A stretch of DNA of 64,000 nt, taken from positions 1,467,001 through 1,531,000 of the forward strand of contig JAJNNQ010000075.1 in assembly GCA_027886175.1 (NCBI GenBank), given 5' to 3'. Position numbers and translations under genes: made by a program. Source of the DNA: Phylloscopus collybita (lineage: Eukaryota > Chordata > Aves > Passeriformes > Phylloscopidae). The notes below the pieces were generated by a model. It made no database searches, was not told where the DNA came from, and saw only the letters and a list, made by a program, of their open reading frames with translations. Every line of letters starts with the position of its first letter. Within the stretch, counting starts at the first letter, position 1. Of the stretch, positions 1 to 11,096 are shown in pieces.

Positions 1-534
1 TGTCCATACTCAACCCAACTCCACAGATTTTTGGGCTGTGAAAATGGAACATCCACAGGGCTGTGCTGTTTCTCAGGCAGCCACTGTCAGTTGGTTTCCT
101 CTTGTAATTCACTGCATGTTCCTAATAAAGAAATTGTTCTTGTCATGAATTAGTGACACTGGGCCAAATCTATGTCCAGGGGAACATCAGGAGTGTGAAA
201 AATCCAAAGCATCTGGCATGTTTCACAATATTACTGGACTGTCTCAGTTTTTCTCTGGGTTTTTTATTATTTTTTTGTTAGAAAAATATTAATAGCCAAG
301 CAGAAAAAGGACACAGCATGTGACTGCTCAGTCAGTTGAGGAGGTTTTGTGCTGAGACAGCTCAAAAAAAGGGGATAGGTTTGCTCGAAGCCAGAAATTT
401 GAGATCACTGGAGTTTTAATCAGACAAAAAAGCAAGTTTCAGACAGCTTTGGGTCTCACCTCAAAGAAATGAGAAATTTGTATCTCATGTAACCTCTTCA
501 GATTTGGGGTGCTGATGATGGCTGTCCTCCACCC
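1..534. other. Unique DNA, nothing recognised
   Basis: AT-rich sequence without repeat, splice or coding signal that I can support. Confidence 0.5.
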
Positions 535-1015
535 ATGGATGTGGCAACACAAGGACATGGAACTGTTGGAACAAGTCCTGAGGAGACCACGAAGTTGATA
601 ATGGGACTGGAGCACCTCCCCTGTGGAGATAGGCTGGGACTGCTGGGGCTCTTCAGACTGTGGAAGAAGATTGTGTGGAAACTTCCCAGCATCTTCCAGT
701 AGCCGAAGGGGCCTCCAGGGAAGGCAAAAAGGGACTTTTCATCCGGAACTGGAATGATAGGACAAGGAGAAATGGGTTCAGATTGAAAGAGAGGAAACTT
801 AGGTGGGATATCAGGAAGAAATTCCTCCCTGTAAGAATTGAGGGTGGTGAGGCACATGTTACTCAGAGAAGCTGTGGCTGCCCGATCCCTGGAAGTGTCC
901 AAGGCCAGGTTGGATGGGGCTCAGAGAAACCTGGGATATGGGAAGGTCCCTGCCCATGGCAGGAGGTGACCTTCAAGGTCTCTTCCAACTCCAGCCATTC
1001 TTTGATTCCATGATT
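535..1015 (+). mobile_element. CR1 LINE, 3' part
   Basis: Matches the avian CR1 3' region: GTTGGAACAAGTCC, then AGGAAGAAATTC, CTGGAAGTGTCCAAGGCC and the terminal CCATTCTTTGATTCC. The 5' end is truncated. It contains only decayed ORF2 C-terminal and 3'UTR sequence. Confidence 0.9.
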
Positions 1016-3508
1016 CAGTCATGAACATATTGATGACAAAACTCCCACAACTTCTCTTTCTGGGTCTTAACTTCTGTATTTCCTCAATTTCCTGTCTGTC
1101 TCATGCTCACAACTTTTATGGGCAATGTTTTCCCCAAGAGTCCGGTCTTGGGAAGGGCTGCTTTCATCTGGCAGCCTGAACCACATACATTCAGTTACTC
1201 CTCCAGCAAATCCAAGATGTCAGGAAATAAAAACTTCATCAAAAGATTCTCAGACCAAGAAACAACATCTCCAACATGGAAAGTTCATAAAGAGCAGAAT
1301 GCTGGGGGTTGGGAGGGCCCACTGGTGAGGAATCAGCTTTTTCACCCTTCTTGAAGCATATGCTGCTGCTCACTGGAGGGAACAACATGCTGGAGTAGAT
1401 TGGACTTCTCTGGAGCATTTGTTCTTCATCTGTGATATCACTCCGAGATACAGCAACAATTTGCATTTTTAAATGCAATTATTTCATAAAGATTTCCTTT
1501 TGCTTGCAGTGAAGTAAAAATTGCCACCTTTTCTCAAAGTTATTTCCTGTAGCCCAAAGTTGAAAGTTTGGTCTCTCAGTTTAGTGTTTGTCAAAATTAT
1601 TTTTTTCCTGACAGTGTCAGAGGGAACACACAGACAAACACCAAAAAAACCACCCCAAAACCAAAAACCAATAAAACTAAAAAATTAAAAGTGCAAAGTC
1701 CATAGGAGCTCTTTGCTAATTTTTTCTTCAGTTAACTTCTGGAGAAGTTTCCTCAGGGTTGTAAGTCAGACAAAGAAGGAAGAAAACATTCCAGTTCCAA
1801 AACCACACCAAGGAATAAACAGAAAATGGTCCATTGGAGACACAGGATTCCTAGAAACTTCCAGCCCTTTCCAGCACTAGACTGAGCTTTCCAGATCTCT
1901 GCTTCTCTCTCAAGCTGCCCAAGTGGTTCTCCACAGCTCTGCCCTAGGAAAAAGAGTTTCAAATCTTTTGTTTTACTGCTTCTGGGATTTGGCCTTTGCC
2001 TGTCCTAAATCCCAGATGAAGCCTGTCCTCCTTGCCCTCATCTACCCAGTCCCTTGAAGATCTCTCGTGTGCTCTGTGCTGCAGGAAGAATTATTTCCAC
2101 GTGCCCCATTCCTTGATTCATCCTCTGCTTTTTACACTCTCTTGCCTGGAAGGACCACACTGGATAAGGAGCTCTTGGAATAACAGGTAATACAACAAAA
2201 CAAATTCTTGACCTGCTGTTATCAGTTTTCCTTCATCCCTCATCCCATGAGGTGGAAATGCTGTGAACATCAGCGTCCATCATTATTCTTGGTTATGTCT
2301 AATTAGTTCTTTCCTTCCTTCCTCATCCTCCCTTGCTGGGAACCAGCTGTGCCCCAAATCAGGCAAAGCAATGCAATGTCATCCCACAAATCCTACATCC
2401 ACTGCATGGGAATATAATTTTAAATTATTTTGGAATACTTGAATATATTACTGGGGCTGGAAGTGCCGAGATGGCTTTGAGAGGATTGCTGGTGACCTGC
2501 TAATTACAATGTAAATCTTAATTTTTATTGCAGCACAAAACCTTACACAGCTGGACACACCTGAAAAGTGTAGCCAGCTTTGGGGGAATATGTGGTGCTC
2601 ATGTTTTCTTTCCACACAGAATATTTATTCTTTTTTTTTTTTTTTTTTCTGGGGCTCTTTAGCCCTTCAGCTGAAGTGATAAATTTTCATTCCATTTGCT
2701 TTACTGGTATTTCATTCAGTCATGGCCCTTTGGCCCAAAGAACATTCGTTACACACCTGCAAGAGGGGCAGAGAAATGTCTGGGGTAGGAATGAAATGTT
2801 TCAGAGCTTGGTTTTAAAGTTGTCACTTCTGAGCATAACAAAGTTGCTGGTCATGGCAGAGTTTGACCAGTCAAGAAGTTATGATGTGAGTTTGTGGGAG
2901 ATTTTCCCATTCATTGCATTTATTGTTTTTTTCTTGACCTGCCTTCAAGAAGATAAAGGAGTCTAAAGGCCTGTATTTTAAAAGGAAGGAAGGGAAGAAG
3001 CAGAAAAAGCAGCATAACCATCACTGACCTGCAAGGAATATCAAGGCTCCTTCACATGATGGAAGGACAGGAATAACAGGTTCAGAAACAGAAACCAAAA
3101 GGACCCAGAATAGTAGAAAGAAATAGAAAAAAAGCACCTTTGTTTTCTTCCCTGGGCTGGAATAAGCAATGAATCAGTTAAAAGTCTTCAAAAGGGTGAC
3201 ATTTTTGAAATGTTTTTGAAGTATTACTAGAAAGGTGCCATTTTCTAAGAAAATGGACTTATTTTTCTTTTTGATGTATATGAAATACACCAGGCATGAT
3301 GCAGCCAAAATGCACTTGGTGGAGAAGAAAAAGAGGGAAAGAGGTAACACAGCTCATGTTTTCCAGACAAGGGGCAACACACACAGGGTGAGCAGCAGTA
3401 AAAGGGGATGGATGAAGGACTAACAGCTTCCATCAGTCCCTCTGGGAAACCTACCCTGGCTGATACTGGGAAAATATTAAGATCATAGAGTAATCATCAC
3501 AAAAAAAA
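1016..3508. other. Unique DNA, nothing recognised
   Basis: About 2.5 kb without CR1 or LTR. It has an A/C-rich patch at 1640-1690 and a T18 run near 2631-2648. No coding frame is credible. Confidence 0.5.
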
Positions 3509-4006
3509 TCATAGAATTCCAGAATGGATTGGGTTGGAAGGGACCTTCAAGATGGTTTATTTTCAACCCCCTGCCATGGGCAGGGACAACTTCCACCATC
3601 CCAGGTTCCTCCAAGCCTTGTCCAACCTGGCCTTGGACACTTCCAGGGATCCAGGGGCAGCCACAGCTCCTCTGGGCACCCTGTGCTAGGGCCTCACCAC
3701 CCTCCCAGGGAACAATTCCTTCCCAATATCCCATCTAAACCAATCAGTTTCAATCCATCCTCCCTTGTCCTGCCACTATCTGCCCTTGCAGAAAATCCCT
3801 CTCCATTTTATTTGCAGGTTCCCTTCAGCTGCTGGAAGGCCACAATTAGGTCACCCCAAGGCTTCTCCTCTCCAGGCTGAACAACCCCAAATCTCCCAGC
3901 CTGTCCTCACAGCAGAGCTGCTCCATCCTTCTTATCCTCTTGGTGGCCTCCTCTGGACTTGCTCCGACAGCTCCACGTCCTTCCTGTGGTGAGGACTGAA
4001 CATTCT
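3509..4006 (-). mobile_element. CR1 LINE, 3' part
   Basis: Starts at the CR1 3' terminus (reverse of GATTCTATGAT) with GGATTGGGTTGGAAGGGACC. It extends about 500 bp into the ORF2 3' end (CTCCTCTGGACTTGCTCC). An (AAT)n microsatellite adjoins its 5' side. Confidence 0.92.
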
Positions 4007-4012
4007 TGGTAT

Positions 4013-4013
4013 A

Positions 4014-4071
<58 letters not shown>
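4013..4071 (+). repeat. (AAT)n microsatellite
   Basis: About 19 uninterrupted AAT units adjoining a CR1. Confidence 0.97.
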
Positions 4072-4189
4072 TTAAGACAGCTGCTCTGCTCAAGATCTGC
4101 TCCACCCTCTGGAAAATGTTGCCTTTCTAGCATCTGTATCTATTCCCCTCTCCCATCCTAACCTTAAACCTCTTCTAACTGCACCCCTG

Positions 4190-4869
4190 TGTGGGGATCC
4201 AGGGCGTTCCTTTTGTTGCCCTGGATGGTCAGGGACCTCGGCAGAAATGTCTAGGACCTGAACAACAGAGTTTGAAATCTGTACAGGGAGGTTTGGAATC
4301 TGTACAGGGGTGTTGGAGACCCTGGCACAGAGCCCAGGAAGACACTGGCTTTGACCTCAGTCCATGGGAAAAAACTTCCAACACTGAGAGAGGAATTGCA
4401 AGCCACAAAGGTGTGATAGAGAATAGTGTAGTTTGTCACATTTGGGTTTTTAGAACGAAGGTGAAGGGGGACAAGATGGAGGATTCTGGCCTGAGTTCTT
4501 CTTCTTTGTCTCCACCTTCTGCTGGGATGGTGGCACAAAGTAGTTTCAGAGAGATTGGGTCAGAGCAGAAATGACCTGTTTAGTACAGACTGTAGATATT
4601 GGTGTGTAATTGTAAATAATAAAGATGTAATAAGAGGTATAAGAGATGATGAGCCTCCATTGGAGGAGGAGTCTTCACCTGATGCCCAAGCTGCAGAGAC
4701 CTTGTCTGGGCACAGAGCAAAAAGAAAGATAAAAAACAATAAACAACACGAACAACCTTGAAAACCGAAAATCTGAAGATTCCGCTTTGTTCTTGCATCT
4801 GTCTTGGGGCCTCTCAGAGGGCAAAAGACTCTCAACCACCCAAATCTCAGGAAACCAGTCAACCCAAGA
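4190..4869 (+). mobile_element. Candidate ERVK-type solo LTR
   Basis: The block begins TGTGGGGATCC and has an early hairpin (CCAGGGC ... GCCCTGG at 4199-4224). It also has a promoter-like AT-rich stretch, and AATAAA followed by CAACACGAAC near 4737-4755, resembling R/U5. A 6-bp CCCCTG occurs just before (4184-4189) and just after (4870-4875), the duplication length expected for class II elements. The 3' end reads AAGA instead of CA, so the right boundary is uncertain; an alternative end is TTCTTGCA near 4797. Assigned from layout and memory of songbird LTRs. Confidence 0.45.
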
Positions 4870-4875
4870 CCCCTG

Positions 4876-6199
4876 GACTCCAGGCTGGAAGTGTCCTGCT
4901 TTTTCCTCACTCCATAGGCAGCTAGGAAAATCCACGTGCTTGTAACCAACCAACAGACAGCAGGGCCCAGCTGCCCAGCAATCCAGAGGATTAAGCTCCA
5001 CTTTTAGATCAGGATTTCTCCTCCTGCTGGCAACCTTTTGATGGGTGCATTTCAGCCAGGTAATTACCTCGTCCATGCTCTGAGCATGCACGAAAAACTC
5101 CATCACCAGCAGAGCCACACGTTCACCATCTCTTCTTCACCTTTAAATCCCATTTTCAGACATTTCTTGTCCTTTACACAATCCCAGAGATGCCTCACGT
5201 ACGCTTTTGTTGCCCTCTTTGAAGGGCTGTGCACATCATGCCTATCAGAGCATTATCTTCTGCTTATCTGTCACACTCCCTAGTCCCTCATTACTCCAGT
5301 TCTGGGCTGCTATAATTAGACTTCACATTTTTCAGACCTCTGTAGCAGTGTTTTAGTTCACAAATTGAGGAGTTCGTTCATGCCAGAATGTTTTCTTTCC
5401 TTATCAATTTCTTTCTTTTTTATTTTTAATTTGCCCAGTGAACCAAAATATCAATTATTTGCAGAGCTTTAATTTAGAGAAGAAATTAAGGAATACATTT
5501 GCAAGACTCTGCTGTTAACTATTTAATCTGCTTAACTAATGATGTGATGGATTCTCCGTCCTTGCAACTATTAAATCAAGAACTTTTTTAACTTACAGTG
5601 GATTTTTCTTCTTTAGACGTTAAGCTTTAACATTAGCATGAGTATTAGATTTGAAGCACAAATTAGGACTGAAAAATCGTTTTTTTCTATTTCAGGGACG
5701 GGAGGCCAGAGCAGGTAATCACAGCACTCCCCTCTGCACCTGGAATGCAGATTACACCTTTTATGGAGATGTTATATCTTGATCAAGTGCTCCAGCACCA
5801 TTTGTGTATGACCAGTAGACACCAAAACTCAACTCCAGCCCTCTCTGACACCAATCCTAAAGGGAGAAGAGGCAGAAATCAGAATTTCCTCCGAGGATCA
5901 ACAAAAGACTGACATTGCCAGGGGCTGATCTCCACTGAGGGAGTTTCTCTGGGGAGCCTTTACTTTGGCTTTTAAAGCTTTCTCCTAAACTGAGAGTCCT
6001 AATGAGCCCTAATGCAGCAGCAGTCCAGCTGCTACAGGTGATTTTTCAGATCAGTCTCCCTTTTAATTCAAGGTATCAGGGCAGGCAGGGCTGCAAAATT
6101 AAAAATTAGCAGCACTTGTGCAACATTAACTTCTCTCAGAGGGTCTGGAGAGCTGTGGGTTTTAAGAACTGCCACAAGCTCCTCTGAGAAAAATTCAGA
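4876..6199. other. Unique DNA; AT-rich candidate conserved stretch at 5290-5660
   Basis: No repeat. The 5290-5660 part has many TAAT-type homeodomain core motifs, but conservation cannot be judged from one sequence. Confidence 0.4.
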
Positions 6200-6466
6200 G
6201 TAGGATTGCAGGTTTAGATTAGATATCAGGAAGAAAATCTTTCCTCTGTAAGGTCCTGACACAGATTGCCCAGAGGAGCTGTGGCTGCTCCAACCCTGGA
6301 AGTGTCCAAGGCCAGGTTGGACAGGGCTTGGAGGAACCTGGGATGGTGGAAGGTGTCCCTGCCCATGGCAGAGGGTTGAAAATAAACCATCTCGAAGGTA
6401 GGAGATGGAAATGGATGGTCTTTAAGGTCCCTTCCAACTCAAAACATTCCATAATTCCATAATTCC
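6200..6466 (+). mobile_element. CR1 LINE, short 3' fragment
   Basis: CTGGAAGTGTCCAAGGCCAG and a doubled terminal CATAATTCC motif identify the CR1 tail; truncated at its 5' side. An internal insertion of about 30 bp interrupts the usual order near 6385-6410. Confidence 0.9.
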
Positions 6467-6624
6467 ATTCCAAATAACTACTTAGGATGGCTCTTGCCAC
6501 TAGCCCGCCTCGTTGTGCGATTTACAATTTGCATCACAGACCTCTCCAGTCTGCAGCATAAATATGGCCACCAAAAAGTTAACTTTAAAAGAATTCACCT
6601 CTTAAAATTACTCTTTTATTTTCT

Positions 6625-6790
6625 GGTGTTTTTTGTTTGTTTGGTTTTTTTTTGTTTGTTTTGGTTTGGTTTGGTTTGGTTTGGTTTGGGTTTTTTTGTT
6701 TTTGTTTTTTTGGGGGGGTGGGTTTGGTTTGGTTTGGTTTGGTTTGGGTTTTTTTTGGTTTGGTTTGGTTTTGTTTTTTGGTTTTTTTTT
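6625..6790 (+). repeat. G/T-rich low-complexity array, (GGTTT)n core
   Basis: Alternating GGTTT runs with T-runs and one 7-G run at 6711-6717. Purine G and pyrimidine T lie on one strand only, so it can adopt quadruplex-like folds. Confidence 0.95.
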
Positions 6791-7574
6791 AAGGGAGTAC
6801 GGGACAAGAAGAAACCAAGATTAGATGAAAACAATGTTTTTTTTGTTGACTCTTTTCCTCTTCTTTGCTGAAAATAAAGTGGAACAAGGACACCCAGAAG
6901 GGAAGATGTTTGACTTCATATAATGTGGAGAGTGAGGAGGCTTTAGCCATAGCTGGTGCCTCAGCCATTGCTATCATGTGTTTAATAAATGTTACTCTCA
7001 TATCCCTAAAAGGCAGAGAGAGTTGTCCTTTCATTTTAGCCCAAATATAGCTGAAATTTTTATCCTGGCATCAGTCAAAGCTTGACCCAAATTTCATTGT
7101 AGGGCTCACAGCTCACTCTGGAGTTTCCATTTAGCAAAAGCTGAGTTTTAGGTCAGTGAAAAAAAAAAAAAAACCTTCAAATTTCATGTCTCCTCCTTCA
7201 CTATAATTCCTCTTGCCTTTGAAATGCTGGAATTCACTCATTGCTTGAGGCAAAAAATGTGAACAAATGGACCACAGCCTAATTGAGTCTAATAAATCCT
7301 GTGTTCCTCAATAAAATATCACATTTTTAGTCCCCTGTTGTTTCTCTGAGACCACGCTGTGCTTTTGAGGCCGCTGAGCACGTTGGAAAGCACAAGTCTG
7401 AGATGTTCTTTTACACCACAGAAATGTCATGTTTGCTGAAATAAAACCCACAATTTTCACCTGCAAGCCACAATGACTGACCTGCAATTCAATATTGATT
7501 GACCTTCAATTCAATAATCGAGAGTAAAATTAATAGAAGGAATTCCAGCAAATCGCACAGCAACAAAAACACGA

Positions 7575-7622
<48 letters not shown>

Positions 7623-8221
7623 CCTTTGATTCAGATCTTCCCATTTTGTTGTGTTTTCTGTCTGAGGTGAAGAAGATTAAATGATATCCTCTCCAGGGGA
7701 GTGTTTTTAATTGTGTGCAGCTCTGTAGCAGCGAGTTCCACAATGCCTTGATGGGTTTATCCTCATCAAACCTGCAGGAGCCCAGGGTTTGGAATCTGCA
7801 CTCACCTTCCTCATTACCAGGAGGATTTATGGAGAGATAGTGACAGCACCACAACTCATTAGGTAATTAGCTAATTAGTCCAGTGGAAAATCACCCTACG
7901 GTGCTTCTGGAGAGAAAACCAGTTCAGACAATGTCTCTCGTCACAACCCAGAGGGTTTTAGTAAGGAACAGGTTTTGACACTGGATTGTGACCATCCAGG
8001 TTTTTCCCAAATCACTGCAAGGTCATTGTGATCAGGAGAGGGAATATTCATCACATTTATGATTTCTTTTTGTCAGCATGGTAGTATGGTACATCTTTGG
8101 TGGGTGGTGAGCATTTTTACCTCTGCCGGGACACTGACAAAAGGCGTGGAGCAAAGGGAGCTGGCAGATCTGGGAAGATCCCAGATCTGAGGCATTGTTA
8201 CCCTGAGGTTGCTTTCAGTAT
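6791..8221. other. Unique DNA with homopolymers
   Basis: Apart from the T46 run and a short A run at 7160-7173, nothing recognised. Confidence 0.5.
7577..7622 (+). repeat. 46-base T homopolymer
   Basis: Uninterrupted T46. No CR1 adjoins it, so it is not obviously a retroposon tail. Confidence 0.97.
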
Positions 8222-8490
8222 CTTGAAGGGGACAAGAGGAAAAGGCCTCAAGTTGCAGCAGAGGAGCTTTAAATTGGATATTAGGAAAAAAAAATTCTTC
8301 ACTGAGAAGGTGGTCAAGCATTGGAACAGGCTGCCTAAGGATGGGTGGAACCACCATCCCTGGAAGTGTTCAAAACCCATGTAGATGTGGCACTTGGGGA
8401 CATGGCTTAGTGGTGGACTTGGCAGTGCTGGATCAGTGGCTGGACTCAATGATCCAATTGTCCAAAGGTTTTTCCAAGGTGTAATTATCC
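8222..8490 (+). mobile_element. CR1 LINE, older subfamily fragment
   Basis: GGATATTAGGAAAAAAAAATTC, GGAACAGGCTGCC and GGACTTGGCAGTGCTGG followed by GGACTCAATGATCC mark an older CR1 subfamily tail. Confidence 0.8.
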
Positions 8491-8520
8491 ATAAATGTTA
8501 CAAATTGCTCTGTATCTCCT

Positions 8521-8546
8521 AAAAAAAAAAAAAAAAAAAAAAAAAA
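8521..8546 (+). repeat. 26-base A homopolymer
   Basis: Uninterrupted A26 about 30 bases after an old CR1. Confidence 0.97.
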
Positions 8547-9297
8547 GGCCAGGACTGTTCTTTTAGCACAGCCAAGGAAAATTCAGGGTTGCTGAAGTTA
8601 TCAAAGTGGCTCTCCCCAGGTACCTTGATCCATCATCACTCTCACTAATGACTGTAGGTCACACTTCATGGCTTTTGTCACCTCTGCTAAAAACTTACCC
8701 AGGAGGTTCTTCATCCTCCAGATGCCTTGAATTTTCTGTCCTTGTAAAATGAAGTGAGATTTTGAAACGTTGTCAAAACTGAATGAAGTGCCAGCTATCC
8801 GTGTGTAATATGGAGCAGTAAGAGACAGCCCAGGTGAGAAGGACAGATGTTGTCCCCAGTGCCAGACCAGTTCTGGTTCCCTTCACCTTTTACTGGACAG
8901 TCAGCACAGGGTTGGTGGCACAGGAGGCTCCTGTATCCTGCTCTAGTGAATATCTGTGGTCATGGGAAGTTTTATTGGACCTCAGGGATGATGGCACAAG
9001 AATTCCAATCTCCTGCAGGAGTAAATCAGCTTCTTAACCTGACATTTGGTGCAGAGACCACCCAAATTCCTCAGCAGGACCATCTTGGCTTGCCCAAGTT
9101 TATCAGCTTTGTTCAGCTCCAGCCAAATCTCACCCAAATTCCAACTCTGCCAGCAATGTTTTGCAAAAGTTGTTAACGTGTATTTTCAAATTCTGCTGCA
9201 CCCATTAATAGCCCTTCCTCTCGTCACCAAGGGGAACTTCTGTGTTTGGTTTATCCAGTGGTGCCAAGAGAGATAATTTTCACAATCAGATTTTAAA

Positions 9298-9351
9298 GAA
9301 AGTAAGAAAACAACAAAAACAACAACAACAAAAAACCCAACAAAAAACCTC
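9298..9351 (+). repeat. A/C-rich low complexity
   Basis: AACAACAACAACAAAAAACCC-type sequence. Confidence 0.9.
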
Positions 9352-9788
9352 GCTCACCTGCCCCACCTTACTTTGAATTTCAGGCTGACATTATTAGTAT
9401 ATAACTAATGATGAATTCTTTGGAATCTGAGCTGCCAAAAATAGTGTGTTTATACACTGAAAAGGAAAATGATGGAGTTAATGAACGTGAAGTAAAGTTT
9501 TGATCCATCACAGCAATAACAGCAGCATCATTCCTTACATTTGTCAAACGTCTCCATTACTGCAGCATCTCACAGTCATTAGTGCCTGAGCTCAACTGCC
9601 TCAGGAAAAATAACCTCAATTTTATCTGTTAATGTTTAAGGGACAAGGAAGTTACAGGACTTGTCAAAATCCACCCAGGGCATTTGTGCTGTTGCTGTGA
9701 GCTAAATCCAGAAATCCCAGTTCTCAGGGTAGTAATTTAAGTATCTGACAGAACTCTGCTCACTTCCAATCATTAACATACAAAAATT

Positions 9789-9811
9789 AAAAAAAAAAAA
9801 AAAAAAAAAAA
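9789..9811 (+). repeat. 23-base A homopolymer
   Basis: Uninterrupted A run in unique DNA. Confidence 0.95.
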
Positions 9812-10018
9812 TCAGAAAATATCAAGATGCTGTTGCTGTTGCTCTCTCTAGACCTAACTTGGATATTAAGAAGGCCAGACTGGAAATGCTTGTCCTTGGA
9901 AAAGTGTGCATACTTTAATATCCAAGAAATGCTGAGAGACAGGAATAAAGGTGTGCCTTGAATATTTTTCTATAACCTTTTAAAGGCTACAGGAAAGAAA
10001 ACACCAATGCTATTTTCA

Positions 10019-10202
10019 TGAAATCAGAGAATGGTTAGGGTCAGAAGGAACCTTAAAAATTGCCTCTTTCCAGTATCTCAGGCTGCTCCGAGCCCCATCC
10101 AACCTGGCCTTGGACACTTCCAGGGATGGGGCAGCCACAGCTTCTCTGGGCAACCTGTGCCAGGGGCTCACCACACTCCCAAGGGAAGAATTTCTTCCCA
10201 AT
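10019..10202 (-). mobile_element. CR1 LINE, left part, split by an LTR
   Basis: Begins GAATGGTTAGGGTCAGAAGG and runs to CTTCCCAAT. The remainder continues at 10987 after the solo LTR. Confidence 0.9.
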
Positions 10203-10981
10203 TGTCTTGGGTTACGGAGCCAGGGGTGTGTGTTCTATTTCATTTGTTGAAAGCAGCTGGGGAGATGTTTTTTTTAATCTCTTGTAACTCTGGGGGGAGA
10301 GGGGCGGATGCCTTCTGATAATGGGCCAACTGTTAAAACCAGGTGGGGCAGTGTTTCTTATCTCTTTCACTGCTGGTCCTCCCTCCAGGGGGACATTTTC
10401 TGCTAATGGACCATTAAGACACCCCTAAAAGCACACATCCCCAAAATAGACTATCCACATTACATCATCCTATTATGAGATGCTCCACCCAGTGGGGGGA
10501 GCCAACCATTCCTACCTGGATAAAAACTGAGACTCAGGAACACCAGGTATCCAGCTTCACCCAATTCCTGGAGGAAGACTGTACCCTTCTCACCGTCACT
10601 GGACCCCTTCTCACCATCACTGGACCCTTTTCTACAGGATCATCTCTATTCCAACAGAACCACATCTACCACTCCAGGAGGACTCACTTTTGGACTGCTT
10701 CCAACACCCTGACCAACAGGGTGTCAGGTTGTAGCTCTGACTCTGTCAGGGTTTTCCAAAATTGTTGTTTGTTTGCTGGTTTGGTTGGGTGGTTTTGTTT
10801 TCTACTACATTTATATTGTTAATATTCCTAGCAAAGAACTGTTATTCCTATTCCCAAATCTTTGCCTGAAAACCCTTAATTGCAAAATTATAATTTGGCA
10901 GGGGGTGAGGGGTTTACATTCCCCATTCCAAGGGAAACTCCAGCTTTCCCTGGCAGATACCTGTCTTTCCAAACCAAGACA
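10203..10981 (+). mobile_element. Complete solo LTR (copy 1), 779 bp, inserted in a CR1
   Basis: The element starts TGTCTTGG and ends CCAAGACA, perfect 8-bp inverted termini with retroviral TG/CA ends. It is flanked by perfect 5-bp target duplications, CCAAT at 10198-10202 and 10982-10986. Outside the duplications the two flanks rejoin as one continuous minus-strand CR1, which proves the insertion. There is no internal retroviral sequence, so it is a solo LTR left by recombination. A TATA-like GGATAAAAACTG lies near 10520; no clear AATAAA is seen, so sense orientation is provisional. It contains two copies of a 21-bp unit at 10584-10625. A 5-bp duplication suits an ERVL-like family. Confidence 0.93.
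10584..10625 (+). repeat. 21-bp tandem unit, two copies, inside LTR copy 1
   Basis: Two adjacent 21-bp units (10584-10604 and 10605-10625) differ at one base. Each begins CCCTTCTCACC and ends CACTGGAC. Confidence 0.9.
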
Positions 10982-10986
10982 CCAAT

Positions 10987-11096
10987 ATCCCACGTATCCC
11001 TGCCCTCTGACAGTTTAAATCCACCCCTCCTTGCCCTGTCACTCCATGCCCTTGTCCCAAGTCCCTCTCCAGCTGTTTTGAAGCCCCTGTAGGAAC
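10987..11096 (-). mobile_element. CR1 LINE, right part, continuation after the LTR
   Basis: ATCCCACGTATCCCTGCCC to CAGCTGTTTTGAAGCCCC continues exactly the CR1 sequence broken at 10202. Confidence 0.88.

Larger units (their letters stand above)
8547..10018. other. Unique DNA, nothing recognised beyond short A-rich runs
   Basis: The 109-codon frame at 8847-9176 shows no codon pattern or splice context; I see no gene. Confidence 0.5.

Noticed and set aside
4675..5118. 147-codon minus-strand frame
   Set aside because: It overlaps the antisense of the candidate LTR and shows no recognised domain.
6625..6790. Interstitial telomere sequence
   Set aside because: The unit is GGTTT, not TTAGGG.
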